Shown piece after piece: positions 46,751 through 55,371 of a stretch of DNA of 64,000 nucleotides. The stretch covers positions 2,046,001 to 2,110,000 of the forward strand of contig NZ_CP073084.1 in NCBI RefSeq assembly GCF_018137985.1. Direction: 5' to 3'. The stretch is from Streptococcus oriscaviae. GTDB lineage: Bacteria > Bacillota > Bacilli > Lactobacillales > Streptococcaceae. Positions within the stretch are counted from its first letter, which is position 1. Every line of letters starts with the position of its first letter. Under the pieces are notes generated by a model. It did not search any database. It saw nothing but the letters and a program-made list of their open reading frames with translations, and was not told the origin of the DNA. The translations under genes were made by a program, and so were the position numbers.

Positions 46751-46787
46751 AGAACCAATTTAGACGAAAGAAAACAAGGAGATGAAC

Positions 46788-47111
46788 ATGCCTGCCCTTC
46801 CACAAGAAACGCTTGAACGCTGCCGAGCCATTCGCAGAGCTTATAGAGAGCTGGAAATCAAACACCACGAGAAAGAGTGGTCCATTGAAGAGGACCTCTT
46901 GGCCTTGACCAATGATATTGGCAACATGAACCGCCTCATTATGACCAAGCAGGGGCGTTATTATGATGAAACACCCTATCAGCTGGAGCAGAAACTGGCT
47001 GAAAATATCTGGTGGTTGATCGCATTGGCTGACCGCCTCGATATCGATATTCAAAAAGAAATGGAAACCTTTTTAGCTCAAAAAGAAGAGCTATTGGGGA
47101 TTAAAAAATAA
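46788..47111 (+). CDS. MazG-like nucleotide pyrophosphohydrolase
   Basis: A 107-residue all-helical protein. The [18 protein letters not shown] and [16 protein letters not shown] segments resemble the MazG helices that hold Mg-binding acidic residues, although the pattern is not complete. MazG enzymes degrade NTPs or (in E. coli) influence ppGpp level. AAGGAG lies six bases before the ATG at 46788; the ATG at 46782 is too close to it. It lies between the kinase-like gene and thrS on the same transcript. Confidence 0.68.
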   Translation: MPALPQETLERCRAIRRAYRELEIKHHEKEWSIEEDLLALTNDIGNMNRLIMTKQGRYYDETPYQLEQKLAENIWWLIALADRLDIDIQKEMETFLAQKEELLGIKK

Positions 47112-47128
47112 ATAATAAGGAGATAACC

Positions 47129-49072
47129 ATGATTAACATTACTTTCCCAGATGGTGCGGTGCGCCAATTCGACGCTGGTGTCACTACTTTTGAAGTGGCC
47201 CAATCCATCAGTAATTCCTTGGCAAAAAAAGCCTTGGCTGGTAAGTTCAATGGTAAATTGATTGACACCACACGGGCCATCACAGAGGATGGTTCGCTTG
47301 AAATCGTGACCCCTGACCATGAGGATGCGCTTGATATCCTGCGTCATTCGGCTGCCCACCTCTTTGCCCAAGCAGCCAAACGCCATTTCCCAGACATTAA
47401 ACTGGGGGTTGGTCCTGCCATTCAGGATGGTTTTTACTATGACACGGACAATGCGGCGGGCCAGATTTCCAATGAAGATTTAGCTAAGATTGAAGAGGAG
47501 ATGAGAAAGATTGTCAAGGAAAATTTCCCATCCGAGCGCCGCGAGGTGACCAAGGAAGAAGCCCTGGAAATCTTCAAGGATGACCCTTATAAACTGGAGC
47601 TGATTCAGGAGCATTCGGATGATGAGGGGGGCTTGACCATCTATACCCAAGGGGAATATGTGGACCTCTGCCGAGGACCTCATGTGCCGTCAACTGGCCG
47701 CATTCAGGTCTTCCAATTGCTTAACGTGGCTGGTGCATACTGGCGGGGCAAGAGCGAAAATCCAATGATGCAAAGGATTTATGGTACGGCCTGGTTTGAC
47801 AAAAAAGACCTCAAGCACTATATCCAAATGCGGGAGGAAGCCAAGGAGCGTGACCACCGTAAACTGGGTAAAGAGCTGGATCTCTTCATGATTTCCCAAG
47901 AAGTGGGGCAGGGGCTGCCTTTCTGGCTGCCAAATGGGGCCACCATCCGTCGTGAATTGGAACGCTACATTGTCGACAAGGAGCTGGCTTCTGGCTACCT
48001 TCATGTCTATACCCCACCGATGGCTTCTGTGGAACTCTACAAAACCTCAGGCCACTGGGAGCATTATCAAGAAGATATGTTCCCCGTCATGGACATGGGG
48101 GATGGGGAAGAATTTGTCCTTCGTCCCATGAACTGCCCGCACCACATCCAGGTCTACAAGCACCATGTGCATTCCTACCGTGAGCTGCCTATCCGTATCG
48201 CAGAAATCGGCATGATGCACCGCTATGAAAAATCAGGTGCCCTCTCAGGCCTCCAGCGCGTGCGTGAAATGTCGCTCAACGATGGCCATCTCTTTGTCAT
48301 GCCAGAGCAGATTCAGGAAGAATTCCAAAAAGCCCTCCAGCTCATCATCGATGTCTACGAAGATTTCAACCTGACGGATTATCGTTTCCGCCTGTCTTAC
48401 CGTGACCCTGAGGACAAGGAAAAATACTACGACAATGACGAGATGTGGGAAAATGCCCAAAGCATGCTGAAAGCTGCCCTGGATGAAATGGGTGTGGACT
48501 ATTTTGAAGCTGAAGGAGAAGCGGCCTTCTACGGTCCAAAACTGGACATCCAAGTCAAGACCGCCCTCGGCAACGAAGAGACCCTTTCGACCATTCAGCT
48601 GGACTTCCTCTTGCCAGAGCGCTTTGACCTCTCTTATGTCGGTGCAGATGGTGAGGAGCACCGTCCGGTCATGATTCACCGTGGTGTTATCTCTACCATG
48701 GAACGCTTCACAGCCATCTTGATTGAAAACTACAAGGGAGCTTTCCCGACTTGGCTAGCGCCTCATCAAGTAACGGTCATCCCGATTTCCAATGAAGCCC
48801 ACATTGACTACGCTTGGGAAGTAGCCAAGGCCCTTAAAGACAAGGGGATCCGTGCTGATGTGGACGAGCGCAACGAGAAGATGCAGTACAAGATTCGGGC
48901 CAGCCAAACCCAAAAAATCCCTTACCAACTCATCGTTGGGGACAAGGAAATGGAGTCCAAGTCAGTCAACGTCCGCCGCTACGGCAGCAAGGAAACCCAT
49001 ACCGAAACGCTTGAGGAATTTGTGGAAAATATTTTAGCCGATATTGCCAGAAAATCAAGACCGGTAGAATAA
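47129..49072 (+). CDS. thrS: Threonyl-tRNA synthetase
   Basis: A 647-residue class II synthetase of full length. The TGS domain (about 1-62), editing domain (about 65-225; [10 protein letters not shown]), catalytic core with zinc-binding Cys/His ([13 protein letters not shown]) and anticodon-binding domain (about 540-640) are all present. AAGGAGAT precedes the ATG. Controlled by the threonine T-box about 1 kb upstream across two other genes. Confidence 0.97.
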   Translation: MINITFPDGAVRQFDAGVTTFEVAQSISNSLAKKALAGKFNGKLIDTTRAITEDGSLEIVTPDHEDALDILRHSAAHLFAQAAKRHFPDIKLGVGPAIQDGFYYDTDNAAGQISNEDLAKIEEEMRKIVKENFPSERREVTKEEALEIFKDDPYKLELIQEHSDDEGGLTIYTQGEYVDLCRGPHVPSTGRIQVFQLLNVAGAYWRGKSENPMMQRIYGTAWFDKKDLKHYIQMREEAKERDHRKLGKELDLFMISQEVGQGLPFWLPNGATIRRELERYIVDKELASGYLHVYTPPMASVELYKTSGHWEHYQEDMFPVMDMGDGEEFVLRPMNCPHHIQVYKHHVHSYRELPIRIAEIGMMHRYEKSGALSGLQRVREMSLNDGHLFVMPEQIQEEFQKALQLIIDVYEDFNLTDYRFRLSYRDPEDKEKYYDNDEMWENAQSMLKAALDEMGVDYFEAEGEAAFYGPKLDIQVKTALGNEETLSTIQLDFLLPERFDLSYVGADGEEHRPVMIHRGVISTMERFTAILIENYKGAFPTWLAPHQVTVIPISNEAHIDYAWEVAKALKDKGIRADVDERNEKMQYKIRASQTQKIPYQLIVGDKEMESKSVNVRRYGSKETHTETLEEFVENILADIARKSRPVE

Positions 49073-49089
49073 TCGTTCATACTAGTGAT

Positions 49090-49121
49090 AAGAGGTTGAG
49101 GCCAGAAGGCCCAGCCTCTTT
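49090..49121 (+). terminator. Terminator of the thrS operon
   Basis: AAGAGGTTGAGGCC pairs with GGCCCAGCCTCTT (small internal mismatches); a short T run follows. Confidence 0.75.
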
Positions 49122-49213
49122 GTTATGATGCGGAGTGGAATGGCTATATTCTTTGAAAATCACCCTCAGCTGCTGTTGGCTAAATTTGCATTGGGTATAA
49201 ACCACATATTTCC

Positions 49214-49261
49214 TTGACAAAAGTGATGGTTCCTGATAAGTTTAGTTTGTACAGAACTAAA
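49214..49261 (+). promoter_or_regulatory. Promoter and operator of the GbsR/MarR-type regulator
   Basis: TTGACA (49214-49219) is a perfect -35; the -10 is weak near 49237. TTTAGTT-7 bases-AACTAAA (49241-49261) is an inverted repeat over the transcription start. A related sequence lies before the downstream hydrolase gene. Confidence 0.6.
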
Positions 49262-49282
49262 AGAACCAAGGGGAGAAGGCAG

Positions 49283-49729
49283 ATGAATCAAGAAAAATTA
49301 AAAGAGATCGAAGGGATTGCAAATCTTTTTATACAATTGGATTATGCCCGCACACCATCCAGTATCCTGGCATTTTTAATGTTGGAGGAAGAAGGGAGTG
49401 TCACCTTTAATAAAATCGTTGACCAGCTTGGTTTGTCCAAGGCCAGTACAAGCACAGGTCTGCGCTTCCTTGAAAACAAGGGGATGATTAGCTATCAAAG
49501 CCGCCTGCACTCCAGAGAGCGTTTCATTTACCTAAATCCCATGGGGATTACCATTTGGCTGTCCGCCAGAATGGCTGTTTTTGAGGAGATGATAAGACTC
49601 TTCAATCAGTTGGCAGATTACCATAGCTTTTCCTATGGGGAACAATTTAAAAAGGTTGCTCAGCTTTGTCAAAAATTAGATAGGGCTGTCATGCAGGTAT
49701 TAGAGGATTTCAATAGGGAAAGGAGCTGA
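49283..49729 (+). CDS. GbsR/MarR-family transcriptional regulator
   Basis: A 148-residue protein. Residues about 1-90 form a winged helix (FNKIVDQLGLSKASTSTGLRFLENKGMI) with the wing RLHSRERFIY, and the C-terminal helices would dimerise. It is closest to the GbsR branch. The ATG at 49283 follows GGGGAGAAGG; the upstream frame lies over the promoter. It likely controls itself and the hydrolase 64 bp downstream. Confidence 0.83.
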   Translation: MNQEKLKEIEGIANLFIQLDYARTPSSILAFLMLEEEGSVTFNKIVDQLGLSKASTSTGLRFLENKGMISYQSRLHSRERFIYLNPMGITIWLSARMAVFEEMIRLFNQLADYHSFSYGEQFKKVAQLCQKLDRAVMQVLEDFNRERS

Positions 49730-49755
49730 GGGTTTTATGTTATAAAGTTGGTTTG

Positions 49756-49772
49756 TTTGGTTCGGAACTAAA
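49756..49772 (+). promoter_or_regulatory. Second operator-like site before the hydrolase
   Basis: TTTGGTT-CGG-AACTAAA shares GTTTG and GGAACTAAA/GAACTAAA with the site at 49241-49261, suggesting one regulator binds both. Confidence 0.45.
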
Positions 49773-49793
49773 TTAAATAAAGGAGGGACAGTG

Positions 49794-50996
49794 ATGAAGA
49801 AGAACGAAGCCATTCTAAAGCGCCAGGAGCACAGGATAAGGTTTAAAAACAAGGATATGGATTTTTGTTTTAATTGGCTCTTGGGAATCAGTCAGGTTAT
49901 TGGGATGAGTTCTGGCGAGCTGTTTTATATTGCAAGTGGCATAAGGGACGGCAATCCTGCTGACTGGCGAAATCGCTTTAATGAGCATGTGCGCTATCTC
50001 GAAAAAGAGGCGCATGAAGCTGAGCAGGCGTCCTGCTCGGCCTTAGCTTCCCACTTGTATTTTTCGGCTTGTTATGCCCAGCGGGCAGCGCTACAGTTTA
50101 CGGATCCCGGTCAGGAGAGGTTTATGGCAGATTTTCACCGAATGGAAGGGCTGTTCCTGTCAGCTATTGAACATAGCTCCATTTCCCTCAGACAAATTGA
50201 AATCCCCTTTGAGGGGAGCTATTTGCCAGGTTACGCCATTCTTTTTGATGATCGCCCGCGAGCTACCGTGATTGTCATTGGTGGCGGGGATACCAGCGGA
50301 GAGGATTTGTTCTATTTTCTGGGGTATGCGGGCTGGCAGCATGGCTATAATGTCCTGATGGTAGATTTGCCTGGTCAGGGAAAGAATCCGGCCCAAGGTC
50401 TTTGTTTTACTGTTGATGCGGGACAAGCTATTTCAGCCATTTTGGATTGGTATCAGGCTCCGACTGATCAGATTGCCCTTGCAGGCTTTAGCGGTGGCGG
50501 CTACTTTACCGCCCAGGGGGTGGAAAAAGATAAGCGCATCAAGGCCTGGATTGCTTCGACCGCCATCTACGATGTGGCAGCAGTTTTTCGCACCTCCTTT
50601 TCGGCTACTCTAAAGGTCCCCAATAAACTGCTGAATTGGGTAAGCCAACTGATGATGACTGTTAATCAAGTCGCCGAGGTCAATCTGAAAAAATATGCCT
50701 GGCAGTTTGGCCAGAAGGATTTTCTGACCAGTGTCAGTAAGGTTTTAGAACTGGCACAGCCAGTTGACTATCACCAAATCGCGATTCCCAGCCTCTTCTT
50801 AGTCGGAGCCGGCGAGAGTCCTGAGCTGATAAGGCAGACCAAAGTCATCTATGAAGATTTAAGGAAGAGGGGGATTGAGGCAAGCCTAAGGGAGTTTTCC
50901 AGTGCCAGCGGTGCTGATGCCCACTGTCAGGTGAATCATTTTCGTCTAATGCATCATGTCGTCTTTGACTGGCTGGATCAGGTATTTAGACATTGA
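49794..50996 (+). CDS. Alpha/beta hydrolase (FrsA / pseudooxynicotine hydrolase-like)
   Basis: A 400-residue hydrolase. An N-terminal helical region of about 130 residues precedes the core. VIGGGDTSGED is the oxyanion region, GFSGGG the nucleophile elbow and SGADAHCQVNH the likely His segment near the end. Size and layout resemble DUF1100/FrsA or 2,6-dihydropseudooxynicotine hydrolase, but the substrate is unknown. AGGAGGG lies six bases before the ATG; a GTG is adjacent. Probably the target of the upstream regulator. Confidence 0.83.
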   Translation: MKKNEAILKRQEHRIRFKNKDMDFCFNWLLGISQVIGMSSGELFYIASGIRDGNPADWRNRFNEHVRYLEKEAHEAEQASCSALASHLYFSACYAQRAALQFTDPGQERFMADFHRMEGLFLSAIEHSSISLRQIEIPFEGSYLPGYAILFDDRPRATVIVIGGGDTSGEDLFYFLGYAGWQHGYNVLMVDLPGQGKNPAQGLCFTVDAGQAISAILDWYQAPTDQIALAGFSGGGYFTAQGVEKDKRIKAWIASTAIYDVAAVFRTSFSATLKVPNKLLNWVSQLMMTVNQVAEVNLKKYAWQFGQKDFLTSVSKVLELAQPVDYHQIAIPSLFLVGAGESPELIRQTKVIYEDLRKRGIEASLREFSSASGADAHCQVNHFRLMHHVVFDWLDQVFRH

Positions 50997-51043
50997 GATG
51001 CGGTATAAGAAAGATGCTGCTATTTCCGACCTCGTGAAACAGA

Positions 51044-51090
51044 TGGCCCAAGAAAAAACCTTGGGCCAAGATTTCTTGGTCCAAGGCTGA
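51044..51090. repeat. Hairpin cluster between convergent genes
   Basis: TGGCCCAAG (51044-51052) pairs with CTTGGGCCA (51060-51068), and a third copy-like TTGGTCCAAGG follows at about 51076-51086. No T run follows. It may stop transcription weakly from either side. Confidence 0.5.
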
Positions 51091-51098
51091 GCGGTGAG

Positions 51099-52139
51099 TT
51101 AGGATTCTGTTTCTACATAAGTGTGGAGCGGATAGGTCGGGTATGTCAGGCAGCGGGCCTTTTCAGAAGTGACAAAGCCTGGAGGGGCGTCGATGACTGA
51201 TGGAATCCGATTGACCATGGTGGCACAGGTCAGGGCAACTGTGTCAGGCTTGCTGACGGAGAAGACCAGATTTGGCTCGCCGGTGATTTCCCAATCGCAC
51301 ATGTCGCCGTCATCTTGACGGTAAACCTTGCCGATGCATTCAACTTCCAGTTCGATACCTTGGTGGGTATGGATGGTCGTAACAGCTGACATACCAGTCA
51401 CCTGACCGGCTGGGATGGTACGGCCAAGTGTATCGGAATAGACATCTTCATCCAGGATATAAGGCACGCTCTTTTGGGAAATGTCTTTGATGGTCCAATT
51501 CATCTTGGAGCAGATGGCCTCAGCAGCATTCCACATATAGGATGGAAGGCTTTCGGCGGATGCGATTTCTTCTTCAAAACGTTGGACATCGTAACCAGCG
51601 CCATGGGCCTCTGCCAAGGCTAGACCGTAGTCCTCTACATTGTAGCTAGCAATGCCCTTGACTTTTTGAATCTTGTTCATGCCGGCCATCATCAGACAGG
51701 GCATGTTGATCCAGTAAATGTCTTGCATGCCTGATCCCATGATGGTGACGCCATGCTGTTTGGCTAGTTTGTCCAGCCGATTGGTTTCTGAAGGAGAGGT
51801 CGTCCATGGATAGATGGCCTCTTCACAGGTTGAAATCACGTTGACACCATGTTTGATGGCTGTTTCATAGAAAGCAAACATCTCAGGCATATAGGAAAAA
51901 ATGGTGACAATGGCAATATCAGCATCGCAGTCAGCGAATACCTGATCAGCATTATCTGAGATGAGGATGCCTGTTTTGTAGCCCAATTGAGCATAATCAC
52001 CGACATCTTGTCCGATAATCTCAGGGTTGTTATCAATAGCGCCGACAATTTCTACTCCATTGTCAACTAAATATTTGAGAATAACCCGAGACATTTTACC
52101 ACAGCCGTACTGGACGGCACGAATTTTCGTCTTTCTCAT
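51099..52139 (-). CDS. 2,4-diaminopentanoate dehydrogenase-like oxidoreductase
   Basis: A 346-residue NAD(P)-binding enzyme. It has a Rossmann start IRAVQYGCGKMSR and a C-terminal catalytic domain like the dihydrodipicolinate reductase / 2,4-diaminopentanoate dehydrogenase (ord) family. In clostridia ord belongs to oxidative ornithine breakdown, but no ornithine-degradation partners lie nearby, so the reaction may differ. AGGAGGC precedes the ATG. It faces a MerR regulator across a promoter with a 19-bp spacer and is probably induced by it. Confidence 0.8.
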   Translation of the reverse strand: MRKTKIRAVQYGCGKMSRVILKYLVDNGVEIVGAIDNNPEIIGQDVGDYAQLGYKTGILISDNADQVFADCDADIAIVTIFSYMPEMFAFYETAIKHGVNVISTCEEAIYPWTTSPSETNRLDKLAKQHGVTIMGSGMQDIYWINMPCLMMAGMNKIQKVKGIASYNVEDYGLALAEAHGAGYDVQRFEEEIASAESLPSYMWNAAEAICSKMNWTIKDISQKSVPYILDEDVYSDTLGRTIPAGQVTGMSAVTTIHTHQGIELEVECIGKVYRQDDGDMCDWEITGEPNLVFSVSKPDTVALTCATMVNRIPSVIDAPPGFVTSEKARCLTYPTYPLHTYVETES

Positions 52140-52179
52140 TGTGAAGCCTCCTTTTGTTTGTTATTTTTTTCACAACTAT

Positions 52180-52210
52180 ATTATAATGTCTATAGTAGCT
52201 AGAGAGTCAA
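52180..52210 (-). promoter_or_regulatory. MerR-type promoter with 19-bp spacer (reverse strand)
   Basis: On the reverse strand, TTGACT (52210-52205) and TATAAT (52185-52180) are separated by 19 bp instead of 17, and the spacer holds a CTCTAG-CTA-CTATAG-like dyad. This is the classic layout of MerR-family activation, in which the activator untwists the spacer. A plus-strand TATAAT (52182-52187) for the regulator overlaps it. Confidence 0.8.
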
Positions 52211-52226
52211 GCAGGGAGGGCAAGAT

Positions 52227-53072
52227 ATGAAGACTATTTTGAGTATCGGTGAATTTTCCAAAATCAACGCCATTTCTATCCAAACCTTGCGCTTTTACGA
52301 CCAGATTGGCCTTTTAAAACCCTACAAAATTGACCCTCACAGCAAGTACCGTTTTTACCACATTAACCAGTCGTCACTGGTGGATGCCATCCAGTACCTG
52401 CGCCAGCTGGGCTTTTCCCTGGAAGAGGTCAAGGAGATACTGTCAGATAAGCAGTCCCATCATCTGCAGGATTTGATTGAGGACAAGCGGCAGGCCCTGC
52501 TTGCTGAAAAACGAAAGTTGGAGGAGCAAATCAAGGAGATTGAGGTCTTTCAATCAGGGGCCAAGCTCTATCATCAGGCCAAGCAGCAAAAGAAGGTGGA
52601 AATCCTCTCTTTTCCGCAGCGGGAAATCCTGATCTTTGAGATTGACCGCAATATCTACCAGATGTCAACGGAGGAGTATGAATTTTATTTGCGCTATTTT
52701 AAACAGGCCATTCACGCCCACAATCCCTATTACCATCACTTGAGCCGAGTGGGCTCTCTGATGGCGGCAGAAGATTTTCAAGAGAAAAATTGGGTTTCTA
52801 AACATTTCCTGCTCTTTCAGCACGAGACCATCCACCTGCCCAATACTAGCATTCAAAGCTTGGCGGCAGGAGAATATGCTGTTGCTTACTCAGTTTCTTT
52901 TGAGGCCGAAATAGATGCCTTACCTCATTTTCATCAGGCGATTCACGAAGCAGGTTATCAGCCCTGCGGCCCTTATATTTGCGAGGTGATTCATGAACAG
53001 CCCCAATTGCAGGAAAACCAGCGCGATATGTTTATCCGTATGCAGGTGCAGGTCAAAAAGAGGAATTCTTAG
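52227..53072 (+). CDS. MerR-family regulator with effector-binding domain
   Basis: A 281-residue regulator. The N-terminal HTH (IGEFSKINAISIQTLRFYDQIG, LKPYKIDPHSKYRFY) is of the BmrR/TipAL type. A coiled linker (about 80-115) leads to a GyrI-like effector domain (about 125-280). Such proteins bind hydrophobic or cationic small molecules and activate efflux or detoxification genes. The divergent dehydrogenase is the likely target. GGGAGGG precedes the ATG. Confidence 0.87.
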   Translation: MKTILSIGEFSKINAISIQTLRFYDQIGLLKPYKIDPHSKYRFYHINQSSLVDAIQYLRQLGFSLEEVKEILSDKQSHHLQDLIEDKRQALLAEKRKLEEQIKEIEVFQSGAKLYHQAKQQKKVEILSFPQREILIFEIDRNIYQMSTEEYEFYLRYFKQAIHAHNPYYHHLSRVGSLMAAEDFQEKNWVSKHFLLFQHETIHLPNTSIQSLAAGEYAVAYSVSFEAEIDALPHFHQAIHEAGYQPCGPYICEVIHEQPQLQENQRDMFIRMQVQVKKRNS

Positions 53073-53084
53073 ATAGACACAAGA

Positions 53085-53129
53085 AAAGACCTAAAGCTAG
53101 GCTGAGAAGAGCTGGCTTTGGGTCTTTTT
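53085..53129. terminator. Bidirectional terminator
   Basis: A long stem, AAAGACC-TAAAGC-AGGCT with AGCTGGCTTTGGGTCTTT (a few mismatches), flanked by A and T runs. It separates the MerR gene from the convergent ABC operon. Confidence 0.88.
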
Positions 53130-53139
53130 ACAATATAAA

Positions 53140-53799
53140 TTATTCCATACTGCTTGCCCATGACTTGGCCAAGTAGCGAGAAAAGCTGGAGATGGCGAAG
53201 TTGATGAGGAAGTAGATGAGGGAAACCATGAGATAGAGGGCGAAGACTTGTTCGGCCTCAAAATAACGTCCCATCAGGATTTGGCTGGAGCCAAATAGCT
53301 CCTGCAGGGCAATGACGGAGTAGAGGAAGCTAGTGTCCTTGATAACTGTCACAATCTGGGAGATGATGGCCGGCAACATCTTGCGAATGGCCTGTGGCAT
53401 GATGATGTAGATCATGATTTGTACCGAGGTAAAACCCTGTGACAAACCAGCTTCGGTCTGGCCCGGTCCGACAGCGTTGAGACCACCACGGATAATCTCG
53501 GCCATGGCTGACGTGGTAAAAATGGTAAAGGCTGTAATACCAGCAGGCGTTGACTTCATTTGGAAGACAAGAAAAACAGTGAAAATCCACAGTAGGTTGG
53601 GAACGTTGCGGACAAACTCGATGTAAATCGTTGCAAGCCACTTAAAAATCGGATTTTTTCCGTTTCGCATCACCGCCAAAATCATACCAAACAAGATTGA
53701 AAGGACAACAGAAATACTAGAAATATACAAGGTTAACCCTAACCCTTGCCAGAGAAGTTGAAAGGTTGAGGGTTTGAACAATTCAAAAATACTATTCAT
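53140..53799 (-). CDS. Polar amino acid ABC importer, permease 2
   Basis: A 219-residue HisM/GlnP-type permease with about five helices. The EAA loop reads GFTSVQIMIYIIMPQAIRKMLP. Last gene of the four-gene operon ATPase, binding protein, permease 1, permease 2. The two permeases probably form a heterodimer. Confidence 0.92.
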   Translation of the reverse strand: MNSIFELFKPSTFQLLWQGLGLTLYISSISVVLSILFGMILAVMRNGKNPIFKWLATIYIEFVRNVPNLLWIFTVFLVFQMKSTPAGITAFTIFTTSAMAEIIRGGLNAVGPGQTEAGLSQGFTSVQIMIYIIMPQAIRKMLPAIISQIVTVIKDTSFLYSVIALQELFGSSQILMGRYFEAEQVFALYLMVSLIYFLINFAISSFSRYLAKSWASSME

Positions 53800-53811
53800 T
53801 CATCAACCTCC

Positions 53812-54516
53812 TTAATGAGAATAGGCAACCTTGTTCTTTTCTTCGATGCGACGCCCCCAGCTTGCAACAGGGAAACACATACAGAAGTAGAGGAAGGCAG
53901 CTCCAGCAAAGGCTGGAATATAATTGGCATTCATGGCTGACCAAGACTTGGTTAAAAACATGATGTCGGCGCCAGAAATGATAGCAACCGTCGCTGTATT
54001 TTTAATCAAATTGACAATTTGGTTGGTCAGTGGTGGCAGAATCGTGGGGATAGCCTGTGGCAGGATGATGATGCGCATGGTTTCAGCAGGTGTAAAGCCC
54101 TGTGATAAGGCGGCTTCTGTTTGTCCAGTCGGTACTGCCTCAATTCCTGAACGAATCACCTCGGAAATATAAGCCCCGTGGTAGAGGCCAACACAGATAA
54201 CCGCAGTCCAGTAAATAGATGGCATAAGGACATAGTTAGAAATCAAGGGCAGACCATAATAAATCATCATAAACTGCATCAGCAAGGGGGTGTTTTGATA
54301 GAACTCCACATAAACACGGGCAATCAGGCGCAGGAAGCGATTTTTAGTAGAAGACAGGCTTCCAAAGAGTATGCCCAAGAACATGGCTAGCATAAAGGCA
54401 CCCAGAGAGATGGCCAAGGTAAAAAGCAGGCCTTGGAAGAAGAGCGGAAAGTCTTTAAAATAACTCACCCAGTTCTCCCATGCGTAGGGACTTGTTGTCA
54501 ATAAGAGCATAGACAT
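53812..54516 (-). CDS. Polar amino acid ABC importer, permease 1
   Basis: A 234-residue permease of the same family as its neighbour, with an EAA loop GFTPAETMRIIILPQAIPTILP. It starts six bases after the binding protein and ends 12 bases before the second permease. Confidence 0.92.
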   Translation of the reverse strand: MSMLLLTTSPYAWENWVSYFKDFPLFFQGLLFTLAISLGAFMLAMFLGILFGSLSSTKNRFLRLIARVYVEFYQNTPLLMQFMMIYYGLPLISNYVLMPSIYWTAVICVGLYHGAYISEVIRSGIEAVPTGQTEAALSQGFTPAETMRIIILPQAIPTILPPLTNQIVNLIKNTATVAIISGADIMFLTKSWSAMNANYIPAFAGAAFLYFCMCFPVASWGRRIEEKNKVAYSH

Positions 54517-54522
54517 TCCTTT

Positions 54523-55362
54523 CTATTCATCTGTTTGGGTAACGGGTTTAAGCCCGTTTTTATCGTAGATAACTTGTAGACTGCCATCGGTCAGCCATTG
54601 GTCAATCAGACTGCTCAGGTAGTCGTTTAGCTCTGTATTGGACAATTTGGTCACGATTCCGTATTGGGAGGCTGAGAAGCTGAAATCCATAAGTTGGGAT
54701 TTTGAGCTAACATACCCTGATAGGATGGACTGGTCCACAGAGAAGGCATCGATTCGGTGGGCACGAAGGGAAACAGATAATTCTGGATACGAACCCAATT
54801 CTGCAAAAGTGACATCAAGCTTATGTTTGGTAGCTAACTCCGTGATGAGTTTACGGGTATTGGAACCTTGTGCGACTCCGATATGTTTACCATCTAGATC
54901 TTCGAGAGTCTTGATGCCACTATCCTTATTGACGAGAAAGCCAACTGCATCAGTGTAGTAAGGAGTTGTAAAGTTGTAGAGGAGCTTGCGTTCTTCTGTG
55001 ATGGTAAAGGTAGCGATAACCATATCGACCTGTCCATTGTCCAGCAAAGGCCCGCGAGTTTGGGCAGTTACCGGTGTAAATTCAATCTTGACCCCTAGCT
55101 CTTTGGCAATTTTTCTGGCGATGTCTACTTCCATGCCTTCAAACTGGTTGCTGTCGGGATTGAGGTAGCCGAAGTTTGGAACATCCTGTTTGACCCCGAC
55201 TCGCAGAACTCCTCGGTCAATGATGGCCTGGATTTGATCGCTAGTGGAAAGTTCAGCTGCTGTTTCTGTTTTAGCAACGGGCTGGTGGCTAAAAAAGAGG
55301 ATGAGGCAGGCAAACAGTAGCAGTCGAATAGCTAGGAAAAGTCCTACTTTTTTATCTTTCAT
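54523..55362 (-). CDS. Amino acid ABC importer substrate-binding protein
   Basis: A 279-residue SBP_bac_3 protein. The binding domain begins near residue 45 (GVLRVGVKQDVPNFGYL) and includes EGMEVDIARKIAKELG and MVIATFTITEERK, typical of glutamate/glutamine or aspartate binders. The N-terminal hydrophobic segment has a Cys at 19, but LFAC is a poor lipobox and the segment continues hydrophobic after it (LILFF), so it may be a membrane anchor instead of a lipoprotein signal. Confidence 0.9.
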   Translation of the reverse strand: MKDKKVGLFLAIRLLLFACLILFFSHQPVAKTETAAELSTSDQIQAIIDRGVLRVGVKQDVPNFGYLNPDSNQFEGMEVDIARKIAKELGVKIEFTPVTAQTRGPLLDNGQVDMVIATFTITEERKLLYNFTTPYYTDAVGFLVNKDSGIKTLEDLDGKHIGVAQGSNTRKLITELATKHKLDVTFAELGSYPELSVSLRAHRIDAFSVDQSILSGYVSSKSQLMDFSFSASQYGIVTKLSNTELNDYLSSLIDQWLTDGSLQVIYDKNGLKPVTQTDE

Positions 55363-55371
55363 AGTGACCTC

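Noticed and set aside
50998..51090. 30-codon ORF after the alpha/beta hydrolase
   Set aside because: No ribosome site and the region is dominated by the GGCCCAAG inverted repeats.
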